A stretch of 16,295 nucleotides of DNA from CASQEL01 sp036655975 (GCA_036655975.1 JAVVPD010000048.1:1-16295), one strand, 5' to 3'. Positions 1-8,138 are shown, counted from the stretch's first letter. The notes: generated by a model from the letters alone, not told the origin. Made by a program: numbers and translations.

Positions 1-359
1 ATGCGTGCTGGGAATGTTATTCCTGCGTAAAAATCTGCCCCCAGGGCGCCATTACGGCCCGCCCCTACGCAGACTTTGCGCCAATGGGCGGTACCTGTAT
101 CCCCATGCGCTCGGCTGACTCCATTATGTGGACAGTCAAATTCCGCAATGGCAACGTGAAACGTTTCAAATTCCCCATCCGCACAACCCCTGAAGGGTCT
201 ATTAAACCCTTTGAAGGGCATCCGGCGCCTGGTAGCCTTGAAGACGAATTGCTCTTCACCGAAACTTCCTTGACCGAACCCAAAACAGTTTTGGGCAAGA
301 AGTTTGACGTTACTGAGGCTGACAAAACCCATACTGAAATGGAACACGGTCGCAGCTAG
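1..359 (+). CDS. aprB: Adenylylsulfate reductase beta subunit, 3' part (5' end outside window)
   Basis: This is the iron-sulfur subunit of cytoplasmic APS reductase, which feeds electrons to the FAD of AprA. The reading frame is open from base 3 to the TAG at 357-359, giving 118 residues of what is normally a protein of about 160-165. The visible part starts inside the second [4Fe-4S] motif (CWECYSC...CPQGA). The Trp of CWEC lines up with Trp48 of the Archaeoglobus enzyme, which lies between cluster and flavin. A beta-sheet region follows (MGGTCIPMRSADSIMWTVK), then the long C-terminal arm that wraps AprA in known structures. The ATG codons further in (for example at 84) are internal methionines, not starts. 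aprA follows after 41 bases. The first cluster motif lies upstream of the window. Identification is from motif and context recognition; confidence is very high. Confidence 0.97.
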   Translation, partial: ACWECYSCVKICPQGAITARPYADFAPMGGTCIPMRSADSIMWTVKFRNGNVKRFKFPIRTTPEGSIKPFEGHPAPGSLEDELLFTETSLTEPKTVLGKKFDVTEADKTHTEMEHGRS

Positions 360-400
360 ACCGCGCCTGAACGCTCAAGTGCGAGTAAGGAGATAAAATT

Positions 401-2389
401 ATGCCAATGATTCCTGTGAAGGAAGCACCTAAGGGTGTTGCCATCGCTGAGCCGGTGGTGAAAGAACATGATGTGGACATTTTGATGGTCGGCGGTGGTA
501 TGGGCGTTTGTGGCGCCGCATTTGAAGCCGTCCGCTGGGCTGAACAGCACAAATTGTCCATTATGTTGTGCGATAAGGCTACTTTGGAACGTTCTGGTGC
601 TGTTGCTCAGGGTCTTTCCGCCATTAACACCTATCTTGGCAAAAACGATGCTGACGATTATGTCCGCATGGTTCGTACCGACTTGATGGGTATTGTCCGC
701 GAAGACTTGATTTATGACTTGGGCCGTCACGTTGACGACTCCGTGCATCTGTTTGAAGATTGGGGCTTGCCCTGCTGGATTAAAGACGAAAGCGGTCACA
801 ACCTTGACGGTGCTGCCGCCAAAGCCGCTGGCAAATCCTTGCGTAAAGGGAATGATCCCGTGCGTTCGGGCCGCTGGCAGATCATGATCAACGGTGAATC
901 CTACAAGTGCATCGTGGCCGAAGCTGCCAAGAACGCTTTGGGTGAAGACCGCATTCTGGAACGCATGTTCATCGTAAAATTGCTGTTGGACGCCAAAACC
1001 CCCAACCGCATCGCTGGCGCAGTGGGCTTTAACCTGCGTGCCAACGAAGTACACATTTTCCGTGCCAACGCTGTGCTTGTTGCTGCTGGTGGTGCTGTAA
1101 ACGTGTACCGTCCCCGTTCCACGGGTGAAGGCATGGGCCGTGCATGGTATCCGGTGTGGAACGCAGGTTCTACCTACACCATGTGTGCCCAAGCTGGCGC
1201 AGAAATGACCATGATGGAAAACCGCTTCGTGCCTGCCCGTTTCAAAGACGGTTACGGCCCTGTGGGTGCATGGTTCCTGTTGTTCAAGGCTAAAGCCACG
1301 AACTCCAAGGGCGAAGACTATTGCACCACCAACGCGGCTATGCTCAAACCCTACGAAGAACGCGGCTATGCAAAAGGCCATGTTATTCCTACCTGTTTGC
1401 GTAACCACATGATGCTTCGTGAAATGCGCGAAGGCCGTGGCCCCATCTATATGGATACCAAGACCGCTCTGTTGAACACCTTCGCCGCTTTGAACGAAGA
1501 CCAGCAGAAACATCTTGAAGCCGAAGCTTGGGAAGACTTCCTTGATATGTGCGTGGGCCAGGCCAACTTGTGGGCCTCCATGAACATTCAGCCTGAAGAA
1601 ACCGGCTCCGAAATCATGCCTACAGAACCCTATTTGCTCGGTTCTCACTCCGGTTGCTGCGGCATCTGGGTGTCTGGCCCCGACGAAAAATGGGTTCCCG
1701 AAGATTACAAAATCCGCGCCACCAACGGTAAGGTCTACAACCGTATGACCACCGTGGAAGGCTTGTTCACCTGCGCTGACGGCGTTGGCGCTTCTGGTCA
1801 CAAGTTCTCTTCCGGTTCCCATGCTGAAGGCCGTATCACCGGCAAGCAGATGGTGCGCTGGTGCGTAGATCACAAAGACTTCAAGCCTAGCGTTAAGGAA
1901 AAAGCTGAAGATCTGAAGCAGTTGATCTATCGTCCTTACTACAACTTCGTGAAGCATGTGGGCGCGTCCACCGACCCTGTGGTGAACCCCCATTACATCT
2001 CCCCGAAGAACTTCATGATGCGCCTTGTGAAGTGTACCGACGAATACGGCGGTGGTTGTTCTACCTATTACACCACTTCCAAAGCACTGCTGAATACGGG
2101 TTTCCATCTGTTGAAAATGATGGAAGAAGATTCTGCCAACTTGGCCGCTCGTGACTTGCACGAATTGCTGCGTTGCTGGGAAAACTACCATCGCTTGTGG
2201 ACTGTGCGTTTGCACATGCAGCACATTGCCTTCCGTGAAGAATCCCGTTATCCCGGCTTCTACTATCGGGCCGACTTTATGGGTCTTGACGACGGCAAAT
2301 GGCATTGCTTTGTAAACTCCATCTACAATCCTGCTACCGGCGAAACCAAGATCTTCAAAAAGCCTTACTACCAGATTATTCCTGAATAA
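401..2389 (+). CDS. aprA: Adenylylsulfate (APS) reductase alpha subunit, flavoprotein
   Basis: AprA catalyses two-electron reduction of APS to sulfite and AMP in the cytoplasm, as a heterodimer with AprB. The protein has 662 residues, the usual family length. An FAD-binding glycine motif (GGGMG) lies at about 31-35, and AINTYLG at 74-80 supplies the Asn of the active site. By alignment from memory with Archaeoglobus AprA, active-site candidates are N76, W249, R280, R334 and H416 (in GSHSGCCGIW). F292 and L293 fall where the AMP part of the substrate is held. The start is supported by AAGGAG about 8 bases upstream of the ATG. The gene is co-directional with aprB and probably co-transcribed. 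Leucine is mostly TTG (12 of the first 18 Leu codons), a bias that also leaves long spurious open frames on the opposite strand. Confidence 0.98.
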   Translation: MPMIPVKEAPKGVAIAEPVVKEHDVDILMVGGGMGVCGAAFEAVRWAEQHKLSIMLCDKATLERSGAVAQGLSAINTYLGKNDADDYVRMVRTDLMGIVREDLIYDLGRHVDDSVHLFEDWGLPCWIKDESGHNLDGAAAKAAGKSLRKGNDPVRSGRWQIMINGESYKCIVAEAAKNALGEDRILERMFIVKLLLDAKTPNRIAGAVGFNLRANEVHIFRANAVLVAAGGAVNVYRPRSTGEGMGRAWYPVWNAGSTYTMCAQAGAEMTMMENRFVPARFKDGYGPVGAWFLLFKAKATNSKGEDYCTTNAAMLKPYEERGYAKGHVIPTCLRNHMMLREMREGRGPIYMDTKTALLNTFAALNEDQQKHLEAEAWEDFLDMCVGQANLWASMNIQPEETGSEIMPTEPYLLGSHSGCCGIWVSGPDEKWVPEDYKIRATNGKVYNRMTTVEGLFTCADGVGASGHKFSSGSHAEGRITGKQMVRWCVDHKDFKPSVKEKAEDLKQLIYRPYYNFVKHVGASTDPVVNPHYISPKNFMMRLVKCTDEYGGGCSTYYTTSKALLNTGFHLLKMMEEDSANLAARDLHELLRCWENYHRLWTVRLHMQHIAFREESRYPGFYYRADFMGLDDGKWHCFVNSIYNPATGETKIFKKPYYQIIPE

Positions 2390-2404
2390 TCATTTGTTTA
2401 TCAA

Positions 2405-2432
2405 CGGGGCGGCTGCATATGCGGCCGCCCTG
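2405..2432 (+). promoter_or_regulatory. Strong hairpin just after aprA, no U-tract
   Basis: The arms GGGCGGCTGCAT (2407-2418) and ATGCGGCCGCCC (2419-2430) pair completely with one G.U wobble. C2405-G2432 and G2406.U2431 extend the stem, and the central ATAT probably forms the loop. It begins 15 bases after the aprA stop. No T-run follows, so it may not be a classical intrinsic terminator. It could be a 3'-end stabiliser, a pause site or a partial terminator that lowers qmo transcription relative to aprBA. A second small hairpin (GCCTCC-TTTT-GGGGGC, 2448-2463) follows. Confidence 0.6.
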
Positions 2433-2494
2433 CCCTATGCTGAAGCCGCCTCCTTTTGGGGGCATACTGTCGCCTGACGGTCTTGCAATTTCTG

Positions 2495-2556
2495 CCACAC
2501 TGACGTGGACGCTGGGCTGTAATTTGGTATATTGCCCAGTTTTCACATCAGTGTGG
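2495..2556. repeat. Long imperfect inverted repeat (23-bp arms, 16-base loop) upstream of qmoA
   Basis: The left arm 2495-2517 starts CCACACTGACGTGG and ends CTGGGC. The right arm 2534-2556 is its reverse complement at 19 of 23 positions, and in RNA 21 of 23 positions would pair with G.U allowed. The 16-base loop (2518-2533) contains a TATATT hexamer that could be a -10 element. The structure ends 14 bases before the GGGAGG ribosome site of qmoA. It could act as a leader hairpin or attenuator, or as paired binding sites for a regulator flanking a promoter. Sequence alone does not decide between these. Confidence 0.7.
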
Positions 2557-2584
2557 AAGTTCTAACACAGGGAGGATATCCAGG

Positions 2585-3823
2585 ATGTCCAACTCCATAC
2601 TCGTCGTGGGCGGTGGCTTTGCAGGCCTAACAGCCGCCATTGAAGCGGCGGAATTGGGCTACGATGTGTATATCGTCGAGAAAACACCTTTTCTTGGCGG
2701 ACGCGTGGCCCAGCTCAATAAATATTTCCCCAAACTTTGCCCTCCTTCCTGCGGTTTGGAAATTCAATTCCAGCGCATCAGGAAGAATCCCCACATCAAA
2801 TTTTTTACCCAGGCCGAAATAACGGCTCTGACGGGCCAGAAAGGCGATTATACCGTCAAAGTTCATGTGAAACCTCGGCACACCGCACCCCATAATGTGG
2901 ACTTTAGCCTGTTGGCTTCCACCTTGGACGGTGAAGTGTGCGATTCCTTTGAACTCGGCCTTGCCAAGCGTAAGGCCCTGTACCGCTCCATGCCCTTTGC
3001 CTTCCCCGGTCGGTATGTGCTGGATCCTGCGGCTCTGTCTAAGGTGGACGCCGCCAAGCTCAGTGCTAACCAATTTATTGATCTGAACGAACAGCCCCGC
3101 GAAGTGGAATTGAACGTGGGCTCTATTGTGGTTGCGACGGGCTGGAAGCCTTATGATTTGACAAAACTGACCAATCTGGGCGCGGGCAGTGTCAAAAACT
3201 GCGTGTCGAACATGCAGCTTGAGCGTCTTGCTTCTCCCTGTGGCAGTACCAAGGGCCATATTGTCCGTCCTTCCGACGGTAAAGCCCCCCGCAAAATCGC
3301 CTTTGTGCAATGTGCGGGTTCTCGTGATCAAAATCATCTGAATTATTGCTCTTACATCTGCTGCATGGCGAGCTTGAAGCAAGCCCTGTATGTTGTAGAG
3401 CAAAATCCCGATGCAGAAATAACCATCTTCTACATAGATCTGCGTACCCCCGGCCGTTATATTAAAGTGCTGGAAAAGGTCCAAGCCGCCCCCAATGTTA
3501 GATTTATCAAGGGCAAAGTGGCTGATGTACAGGAAGATGCGACCACAAAAAATGTGGTGCTTACTGTGGAAGATGCCGTGCGCGGCGAAAAGCTCACCCT
3601 TGCCTACGACATGGTCGTGCTGGCAACGGGCATGCAACCCAGTTTGGCGGGCGAACGCTTTCCCCTTCCTGTGGCGGTGGATGAAGACGGCTTCATCACC
3701 GGCGGCGAAGAAGCGGGAATTTTCGCTGCCGGCTGCGCGCGTATGCCCGGTGATGTGATGCGCTCCGCACAGTCCGCGACCTCTGCTGCCTTGAAGGCGG
3801 TTCAAACGGTGAAAGGGAGGTAG
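2585..3823 (+). CDS. qmoA: Quinone-interacting membrane-bound oxidoreductase subunit QmoA
   Basis: QmoA is the smaller HdrA-like flavoprotein of the Qmo complex, which is thought to link menaquinol oxidation to APS reduction by AprAB. It has 412 residues. The FAD dinucleotide-fold motif is at the N-terminus (G9-G-G-F-A-G14), followed by a CPPSCG segment at about 59-64 and the HdrA-type stretch FVQCAGSRDQNHLNYCSYIC. A second nucleotide-fold strand ends in VVLATGMQPS, and GIFAAGCAR lies near the C-terminus. GGGAGG 9 bases upstream of the ATG supports the start. The gene is 5 bases from qmoB, so the two are clearly co-transcribed and possibly translationally linked. It is separated from aprA by 195 bases, so it may have its own promoter. 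Confidence 0.96.
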   Translation: MSNSILVVGGGFAGLTAAIEAAELGYDVYIVEKTPFLGGRVAQLNKYFPKLCPPSCGLEIQFQRIRKNPHIKFFTQAEITALTGQKGDYTVKVHVKPRHTAPHNVDFSLLASTLDGEVCDSFELGLAKRKALYRSMPFAFPGRYVLDPAALSKVDAAKLSANQFIDLNEQPREVELNVGSIVVATGWKPYDLTKLTNLGAGSVKNCVSNMQLERLASPCGSTKGHIVRPSDGKAPRKIAFVQCAGSRDQNHLNYCSYICCMASLKQALYVVEQNPDAEITIFYIDLRTPGRYIKVLEKVQAAPNVRFIKGKVADVQEDATTKNVVLTVEDAVRGEKLTLAYDMVVLATGMQPSLAGERFPLPVAVDEDGFITGGEEAGIFAAGCARMPGDVMRSAQSATSAALKAVQTVKGR

Positions 3824-3828
3824 ACGGC

Positions 3829-6096
3829 ATGGCTACTAAAATTGGCGTCTATTTTGATCAACAGAATATTGGCGGCGGTCTTGACGTAGAAGCGCTTGCC
3901 GCTGACGTGCGTAAAAAATGGGGCGATCTTACCCCCGTGGTGAAAGTGGCCCCGGTGCTCGCAACGACCGTGGCTGATATGCAAGCCGACATGAGCGAAC
4001 ACGGCCTTGACGGTGTGCTCGTGTGCGGTACTAGCCCGCGTAATGACTGGAATATTTATACATTCCCCGGTGTGCAGGTTGAACGCGTGAATTTGCGCGA
4101 GCAATGCGTCATGGCCTATAAAAATCCTGACGGTTCTCTGCCTTCGGCTACCGTGGCCCCCGCGCTGTTGTTTGGTATGGCGCAAGACTATGTGAACATG
4201 GGCGTGGTCAAATTGCAAAAATCCACCCCCCCAGAAGCGGCCGTTATTGACGGCGTGAAGCGCGTTTTGGTGGTGGGCGGTGGCTGGACAGGCCTTTCTG
4301 CCGCGTGGCAGGTTGCTCAAACCGGCTATGAAGTGGTCATCGTGGAAAAAGCCGCGCAGCTGGGCGGGCATGTGCAGAACATCCCCCAAGCTTCGCCTTT
4401 GGCGGCTCCGTGGACGGAACCACAAGAATCCGGTCTGGAAGCTAAAATAGCGCAGGTGAAAGGGCACAAGCTCATCACTATCCATACTTCGGCCACTATG
4501 GCGAAGCTGGAAGGCCAGCCCGGCGAGTTTGTCGCCACGATCAAAACGCCCAATGGGGAAGTCTCCGTTGCTGTGGGCGCTGCCGTTGTTGCCACGGGCT
4601 GGACACCGCTGGACGGTTCCCACCTTGCCCCCATGGGTTACGGGGTGTTGCCCAATGTGGTGCATGCGGGTGAGTTTGGCAAAATGCTGCGTGAGGGAAA
4701 AATGAATTCCCAGCGCGTGGCTTTTGTGTTGGATACCACCATGGCGGAGGAAGCCGCACAGGCCAAAGCCGCCGCCGCTACGGAAGCACCCGCTGAAGCT
4801 CCCGCGCCTGCCACTGCCGCCGAAGGCGAAAGCCCCACCGGTTTTGTGAAGCAGGATTTGGAAAGCATCAAGCATTTGAAGTATTCCAACGCCGTGGCCT
4901 CTGTGGCTGCCTTGCGCTTGGCCAATGCCGTGTGCGATAAATTTGAAGGCGCACAAGTCTTCATTTTGTACAAGCACATGGGTTCCATCGGGCTGTTGGA
5001 ACGCTATTATAAACATTCCCAAGATCGTCTGGGCATCATGATGACCAAGGCCGATGTTACCAGCATCCGTCAGAACAACAATTGCCTGACCGTGTCTTGT
5101 GCCAACACCTTGCTCGGCATGGACTTTGACATTGACGTGGACACGGTTGTCCTGCCCACGGGCATGGTGCCGACCACGGCTAAAGACGCGGTGATGCAAT
5201 TTGCCTACCGTCAAGGCCCGGACTTCCCTGATCTGGATCTTTTTGACGGTTTCACCGACTCCAACTACATCTGCTTCCCCTACGAAACTCGGCGGACGGG
5301 TGTGTACGCTGCCGGCTGTGTGCGTCAACCCCTGACCATGGACGCCTGTGAAGAAGATGCCGCTGGCGCTGCCCTGAAAGCCATTCAATGTATCGAATGC
5401 GCTTCGCACGGGGTGGCGGTTCATCCGCGTTCGGGCGATTTGTCCTATCCTATCTTCAATTTTGTACGTTGCACCCAGTGCAAACGGTGCACAGAAGAAT
5501 GCCCCTTCGGCGCGTTGGATGATGATGAAAAGGGTACGCCTAAACCGAATCCCGCTCGTTGCCGCCGCTGTGGCACCTGCTTTGGCGCGTGTCCAGAAAG
5601 GGTGATCTCCTTCTCCAACTATAATATCGACCAGATCGGTTCCATGATCCGTGAAGTGGTGGTGCCGAAAGACTTTAAAGTTGACGGCCCCCGCGTTCTC
5701 ATTCTGGCGTGTGAAAACGATGCCTATCCCGCGTTGGATATGGCCGGCATGCGTCGCCAAGCGTGGAGCCCCTATGTTCGTGTAATTCCGGTTCGTTGTC
5801 TTGGCTCTGTCAACGCCATTTGGGTGTCGGATGCCATGTCCAAGGGCTATGACGGTGTTATGATGCTGGGCTGTAAGTACGGTGACGACTATCAGTGCCA
5901 CTTCGTGAAAGGCTCCGAAATTTGTAACCGCCGTAAGGAAAACATTGCCGAAACGTTAGATCGTTTAGGTGTGGAACCCCAACGTGTGGAACAATTTGAA
6001 GTAGCCATTGACGAATACGACAAAGTTCCCCAAATGATCGACGGTTTTGTGGCACGCATCATCGCAATGGGCCCCAACCCGTTCAAGGGTATGTAG
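3829..6096 (+). CDS. qmoB: Quinone-interacting membrane-bound oxidoreductase subunit QmoB
   Basis: QmoB is the large HdrA/MvhD-like subunit of the Qmo complex, with 755 residues. An N-terminal region of about 140 residues precedes the FAD motif VVGGGWTG (near 147). Two ferredoxin-type [4Fe-4S] motifs follow: C548-x2-C551-x2-C554-x3-C558 and C578-x2-C581-x2-C584-x3-C588. The C-terminal domain (from about 620) resembles MvhD/FrhD, with conserved cysteines in LACEND, VRCLGS and GCKYGDDYQC, a site likely to carry a [2Fe-2S] centre. A stretch rich in Ala, Pro and Glu (about 305-337) interrupts the HdrA-like part. The start has GGGAGG overlapping the end of qmoA. qmoC follows after 12 bases. In electron-bifurcating models QmoB is the candidate site for a second electron partner, which is an inference from the family. 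Confidence 0.96.
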   Translation: MATKIGVYFDQQNIGGGLDVEALAADVRKKWGDLTPVVKVAPVLATTVADMQADMSEHGLDGVLVCGTSPRNDWNIYTFPGVQVERVNLREQCVMAYKNPDGSLPSATVAPALLFGMAQDYVNMGVVKLQKSTPPEAAVIDGVKRVLVVGGGWTGLSAAWQVAQTGYEVVIVEKAAQLGGHVQNIPQASPLAAPWTEPQESGLEAKIAQVKGHKLITIHTSATMAKLEGQPGEFVATIKTPNGEVSVAVGAAVVATGWTPLDGSHLAPMGYGVLPNVVHAGEFGKMLREGKMNSQRVAFVLDTTMAEEAAQAKAAAATEAPAEAPAPATAAEGESPTGFVKQDLESIKHLKYSNAVASVAALRLANAVCDKFEGAQVFILYKHMGSIGLLERYYKHSQDRLGIMMTKADVTSIRQNNNCLTVSCANTLLGMDFDIDVDTVVLPTGMVPTTAKDAVMQFAYRQGPDFPDLDLFDGFTDSNYICFPYETRRTGVYAAGCVRQPLTMDACEEDAAGAALKAIQCIECASHGVAVHPRSGDLSYPIFNFVRCTQCKRCTEECPFGALDDDEKGTPKPNPARCRRCGTCFGACPERVISFSNYNIDQIGSMIREVVVPKDFKVDGPRVLILACENDAYPALDMAGMRRQAWSPYVRVIPVRCLGSVNAIWVSDAMSKGYDGVMMLGCKYGDDYQCHFVKGSEICNRRKENIAETLDRLGVEPQRVEQFEVAIDEYDKVPQMIDGFVARIIAMGPNPFKGM

Positions 6097-6108
6097 GAGG
6101 AAGGCACA

Positions 6109-7329
6109 ATGGCACAATGTAAAGTTCAACCGGATATGGAGTTCATTCGTGAACTTCAGGCCGCTGGGGGCGAATCGCTCAAAAAGTGCTACCAGTGCGC
6201 CACTTGCTCTGTGGCCTGTCCCATATCTCCGGCCAACAATCCCTATCCCCGTAAAGAAATGATATGGGCCTCGTGGGGATTAAAAGAAAAACTCAGCAAA
6301 GATATTGACTTGTGGCTGTGCCACAATTGCGGCAATTGCGCGGATCTGTGCCCCCGTGGGGCCAAACCCGCCGACCTTATGTCCGCCGCACGCAATATGG
6401 TGTATAAAGACCTTACCCAGCCGAGTATTGTGGGTAAATGGATGAGTTCTGCCAAGGGGCTGCCCTTCCTGTTTGGTATTCCCGCCATTTTGTGGCTGGT
6501 GGTGTGGTGGATTCGGGCCGGCTTCAATGACGGTAACTGGTTCCCCCGCGCGGCTGACGGGCGTATTGTGTTTGGGCAGGTGTTTTATGGTGACTATACC
6601 ATTGACCCCATCTTCATGATTACCTTCTTTGGTGCCGTGTTCATCATGTACCAAGGTGTCATGAAACTGCTTGACCTGTTCAAGCCCGAAGGCAAAGTGC
6701 TGATGCTTGGCAAGACCAAGCCTTGGTATCTTCATTTGATTGATGTGCTCAAGGACGAAGTTATCACGCATAAGAAGTTCAGTGATTGCGCTACGGGCCC
6801 TGCTGCCCCCGCCGCCAAGAGTGACGACAAAGAATGCTGCTGTACCAAAATTGCCAAAATTGACCGTAAATGGGGTCACATGGCGCTGTTCTACAGCTTT
6901 ATCATTCTTGCCATTGTCACGGCTATCGTGGCGGGCGGGCATTGGGTGGGTAAAGTTATCCCCATGCTCAAGGTGACCACGCCTCTGGCTCCGGCTGATC
7001 CCATCAAGATTCTGGCCAACATCGGCGCGCTTGGCCTGTTGTTCGGTCTTGGGGTGCTCACCGTACGCCGTATGAAACTTAATCCTAAATACCAAGGCTC
7101 CAGCTTTTATGACTGGTATTTGCTGGGCATCATCTGGCTTGTGGGCGTGACGGGCATTTTGAGTCAGGTGTTCCGCCTGCTTGATTGCGTGACTTTTGCC
7201 TTCAGCGTGTACTACTTGCACTTGGTCTTTGTGTGGATGCTGTTCGCCTATTTGCCGTGGTCCAAATTGGGTCACTTTGTGTACCGCACCGCCGCCTTGA
7301 CCTATGTGAGAATGGTAGGTCGTTCCTAA
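6109..7329 (+). CDS. qmoC: Quinone-interacting membrane-bound oxidoreductase subunit QmoC
   Basis: QmoC anchors the complex in the cytoplasmic membrane and oxidises menaquinol. The 406-residue protein is a natural fusion of HdrC-like and HdrE-like parts. The N-terminus has two [4Fe-4S] motifs, C27-x2-C30-x2-C33-x3-C37 and C71-x2-C74-x2-C77-x3-C81. The rest has about six hydrophobic segments (near 118-136, 166-190, 257-278, 298-320, 336-358 and 362-384), consistent with a cytochrome-b-like domain; candidate haem ligands include H257, H278 and H371. A hydrophilic loop at about 224-246 is Ala/Pro-rich and ends in three adjacent cysteines (C243-C245). The start has GGAGGAAGG upstream. A perfect 6-bp hairpin overlaps the stop codon. 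Confidence 0.96.
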   Translation: MAQCKVQPDMEFIRELQAAGGESLKKCYQCATCSVACPISPANNPYPRKEMIWASWGLKEKLSKDIDLWLCHNCGNCADLCPRGAKPADLMSAARNMVYKDLTQPSIVGKWMSSAKGLPFLFGIPAILWLVVWWIRAGFNDGNWFPRAADGRIVFGQVFYGDYTIDPIFMITFFGAVFIMYQGVMKLLDLFKPEGKVLMLGKTKPWYLHLIDVLKDEVITHKKFSDCATGPAAPAAKSDDKECCCTKIAKIDRKWGHMALFYSFIILAIVTAIVAGGHWVGKVIPMLKVTTPLAPADPIKILANIGALGLLFGLGVLTVRRMKLNPKYQGSSFYDWYLLGIIWLVGVTGILSQVFRLLDCVTFAFSVYYLHLVFVWMLFAYLPWSKLGHFVYRTAALTYVRMVGRS

Positions 7330-7360
7330 GCCCCACGGCTTACCAACGAACGATTTTTTT
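7327..7360 (+). promoter_or_regulatory. Stem-loop at the qmoC stop with delayed T-run; possible attenuator before qmoD
   Basis: TAAGCC (7327-7332) pairs with GGCTTA (7337-7342) around the loop CCAC, so the stem includes the qmoC stop codon. A run of seven T follows at 7354-7360, but 11 bases beyond the stem, too far for a standard intrinsic terminator. ACGAACGAT and ACGAACAAT (7346-7354, 7361-7369) form a near-direct repeat around the T-run. Partial termination or pausing between qmoC and qmoD is possible but unproven. Confidence 0.35.
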
Positions 7361-7373
7361 ACGAACAATCGAT

Positions 7374-7387
7374 CTCCTCAGGAGGAG
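7374..7387 (+). promoter_or_regulatory. Small hairpin that could mask the qmoD ribosome site
   Basis: CTCCT (7374-7378) can pair with AGGAG (7383-7387) around the loop CAGG. The AGGAGGAGG Shine-Dalgarno region of qmoD contains the right arm, and the ATG is at 7394. The 5-bp stem is short but GC-containing, and the unpaired second GGAGG register could still be read. It is a candidate for modest translational control only. Confidence 0.3.
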
Positions 7388-7393
7388 GCCGTT

Positions 7394-8122
7394 ATGTCTG
7401 ATGTAGCTCGTAAAGTTTTTCCCATGGAAAATGTCCTCGCCCTTGTGGTGGGTAAAGAAGATGCTGATATCAAAGAACTTGTAGGGTACCTTGCCGGGCG
7501 CTCCATCGGGTGCTGCTGCTGCGCTAAAGCCCTTGCCCCCATGGCAACAGGCTGGCTCGCTTCCCTGTATCCCGCATTTATCAATATGGAATGGGACGCC
7601 ACGACCCCTTGGGATGACTTCGTTGCCAAAACCAAAACCGCCGCTGGCGACAGTGTGTCCGTACCGCCCATGACTCCCGTGCTTCAGGCCCGCGTGGCTA
7701 AAGTGTTGGATGCCATTGCCGACGTGCAAGCCACACTGGAAGCTCAGAAGGCGGAAATCGCCACATTGACCGCCCGTGTAGAAGAACTGGAACCCTTTGA
7801 AGGCAAAGCCAGTGATCTCGAAAAGAAGTGCACCCAGCTGGAAGCCAAAGTCAAAACCATGACCACCGACATGGGCGGCCTACGTAAAGAACTTGTGCCC
7901 TTCCAAGGTAAAATTGCCGTGGATCAGCAGGGTCTTGAAGCTATTATAAAAGATGCCATTAAATCCAATATGAAAGGCCTTGTTGTTGGTGGTGTTGCCG
8001 GCGCTGTGGCTGGTGCCGCCGCCGCAGAAGCCGCCCCCGAAGAAGCCGCCAATGATGGTGGCCCTGCCGCTGACTTCGGCTTTGGAGCCTCTGGTTCCGA
8101 CGGCGATGGCTTCGGCTTTTAA
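7394..8122 (+). CDS. qmoD: QmoD-like protein associated with the Qmo complex
   Basis: The position directly after qmoC and the overall build match the conserved gene called qmoD in Desulfovibrio (DVU0851 in D. vulgaris Hildenborough), whose biochemical role is unsettled. The 242-residue protein has four consecutive cysteines (C40-C43, in IGCCCCAKA). A long charged heptad-like region at about 95-165 probably forms a coiled coil. A Gly/Ala-rich hydrophobic stretch follows (GLVVGGVAGAVAGAAAAEA, near 197-216). The C-terminal tail is acidic and Gly/Phe-rich, ending in GFGF, with an earlier FGFG. No signal peptide is evident. The ATG is preceded by AGGAGGAGG. The Cys quartet suggests metal or cluster binding or a redox thiol site, and the glycine-rich stretch suggests membrane contact or oligomerisation; both are inferences. 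Confidence 0.88.
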   Translation: MSDVARKVFPMENVLALVVGKEDADIKELVGYLAGRSIGCCCCAKALAPMATGWLASLYPAFINMEWDATTPWDDFVAKTKTAAGDSVSVPPMTPVLQARVAKVLDAIADVQATLEAQKAEIATLTARVEELEPFEGKASDLEKKCTQLEAKVKTMTTDMGGLRKELVPFQGKIAVDQQGLEAIIKDAIKSNMKGLVVGGVAGAVAGAAAAEAAPEEAANDGGPAADFGFGASGSDGDGFGF

Positions 8123-8138
8123 GAATTCACGAAACTGA

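Noticed and set aside
356..2305. A 649-codon open frame on the minus strand opposite aprA, and similar long ones at 2627-3805, 3802-5901 and 6280-7368
   Set aside because: They mirror the strongly supported apr and qmo genes. Codon bias in these genes leaves few stops on the opposite strand. None has domain content.
2483..2510. A -35 partner for the TATATT hexamer upstream of qmoA
   Set aside because: TTGCAA at 2483 is about 40 bases away and nothing near 2505-2510 resembles TTGACA, so I did not call a full promoter.
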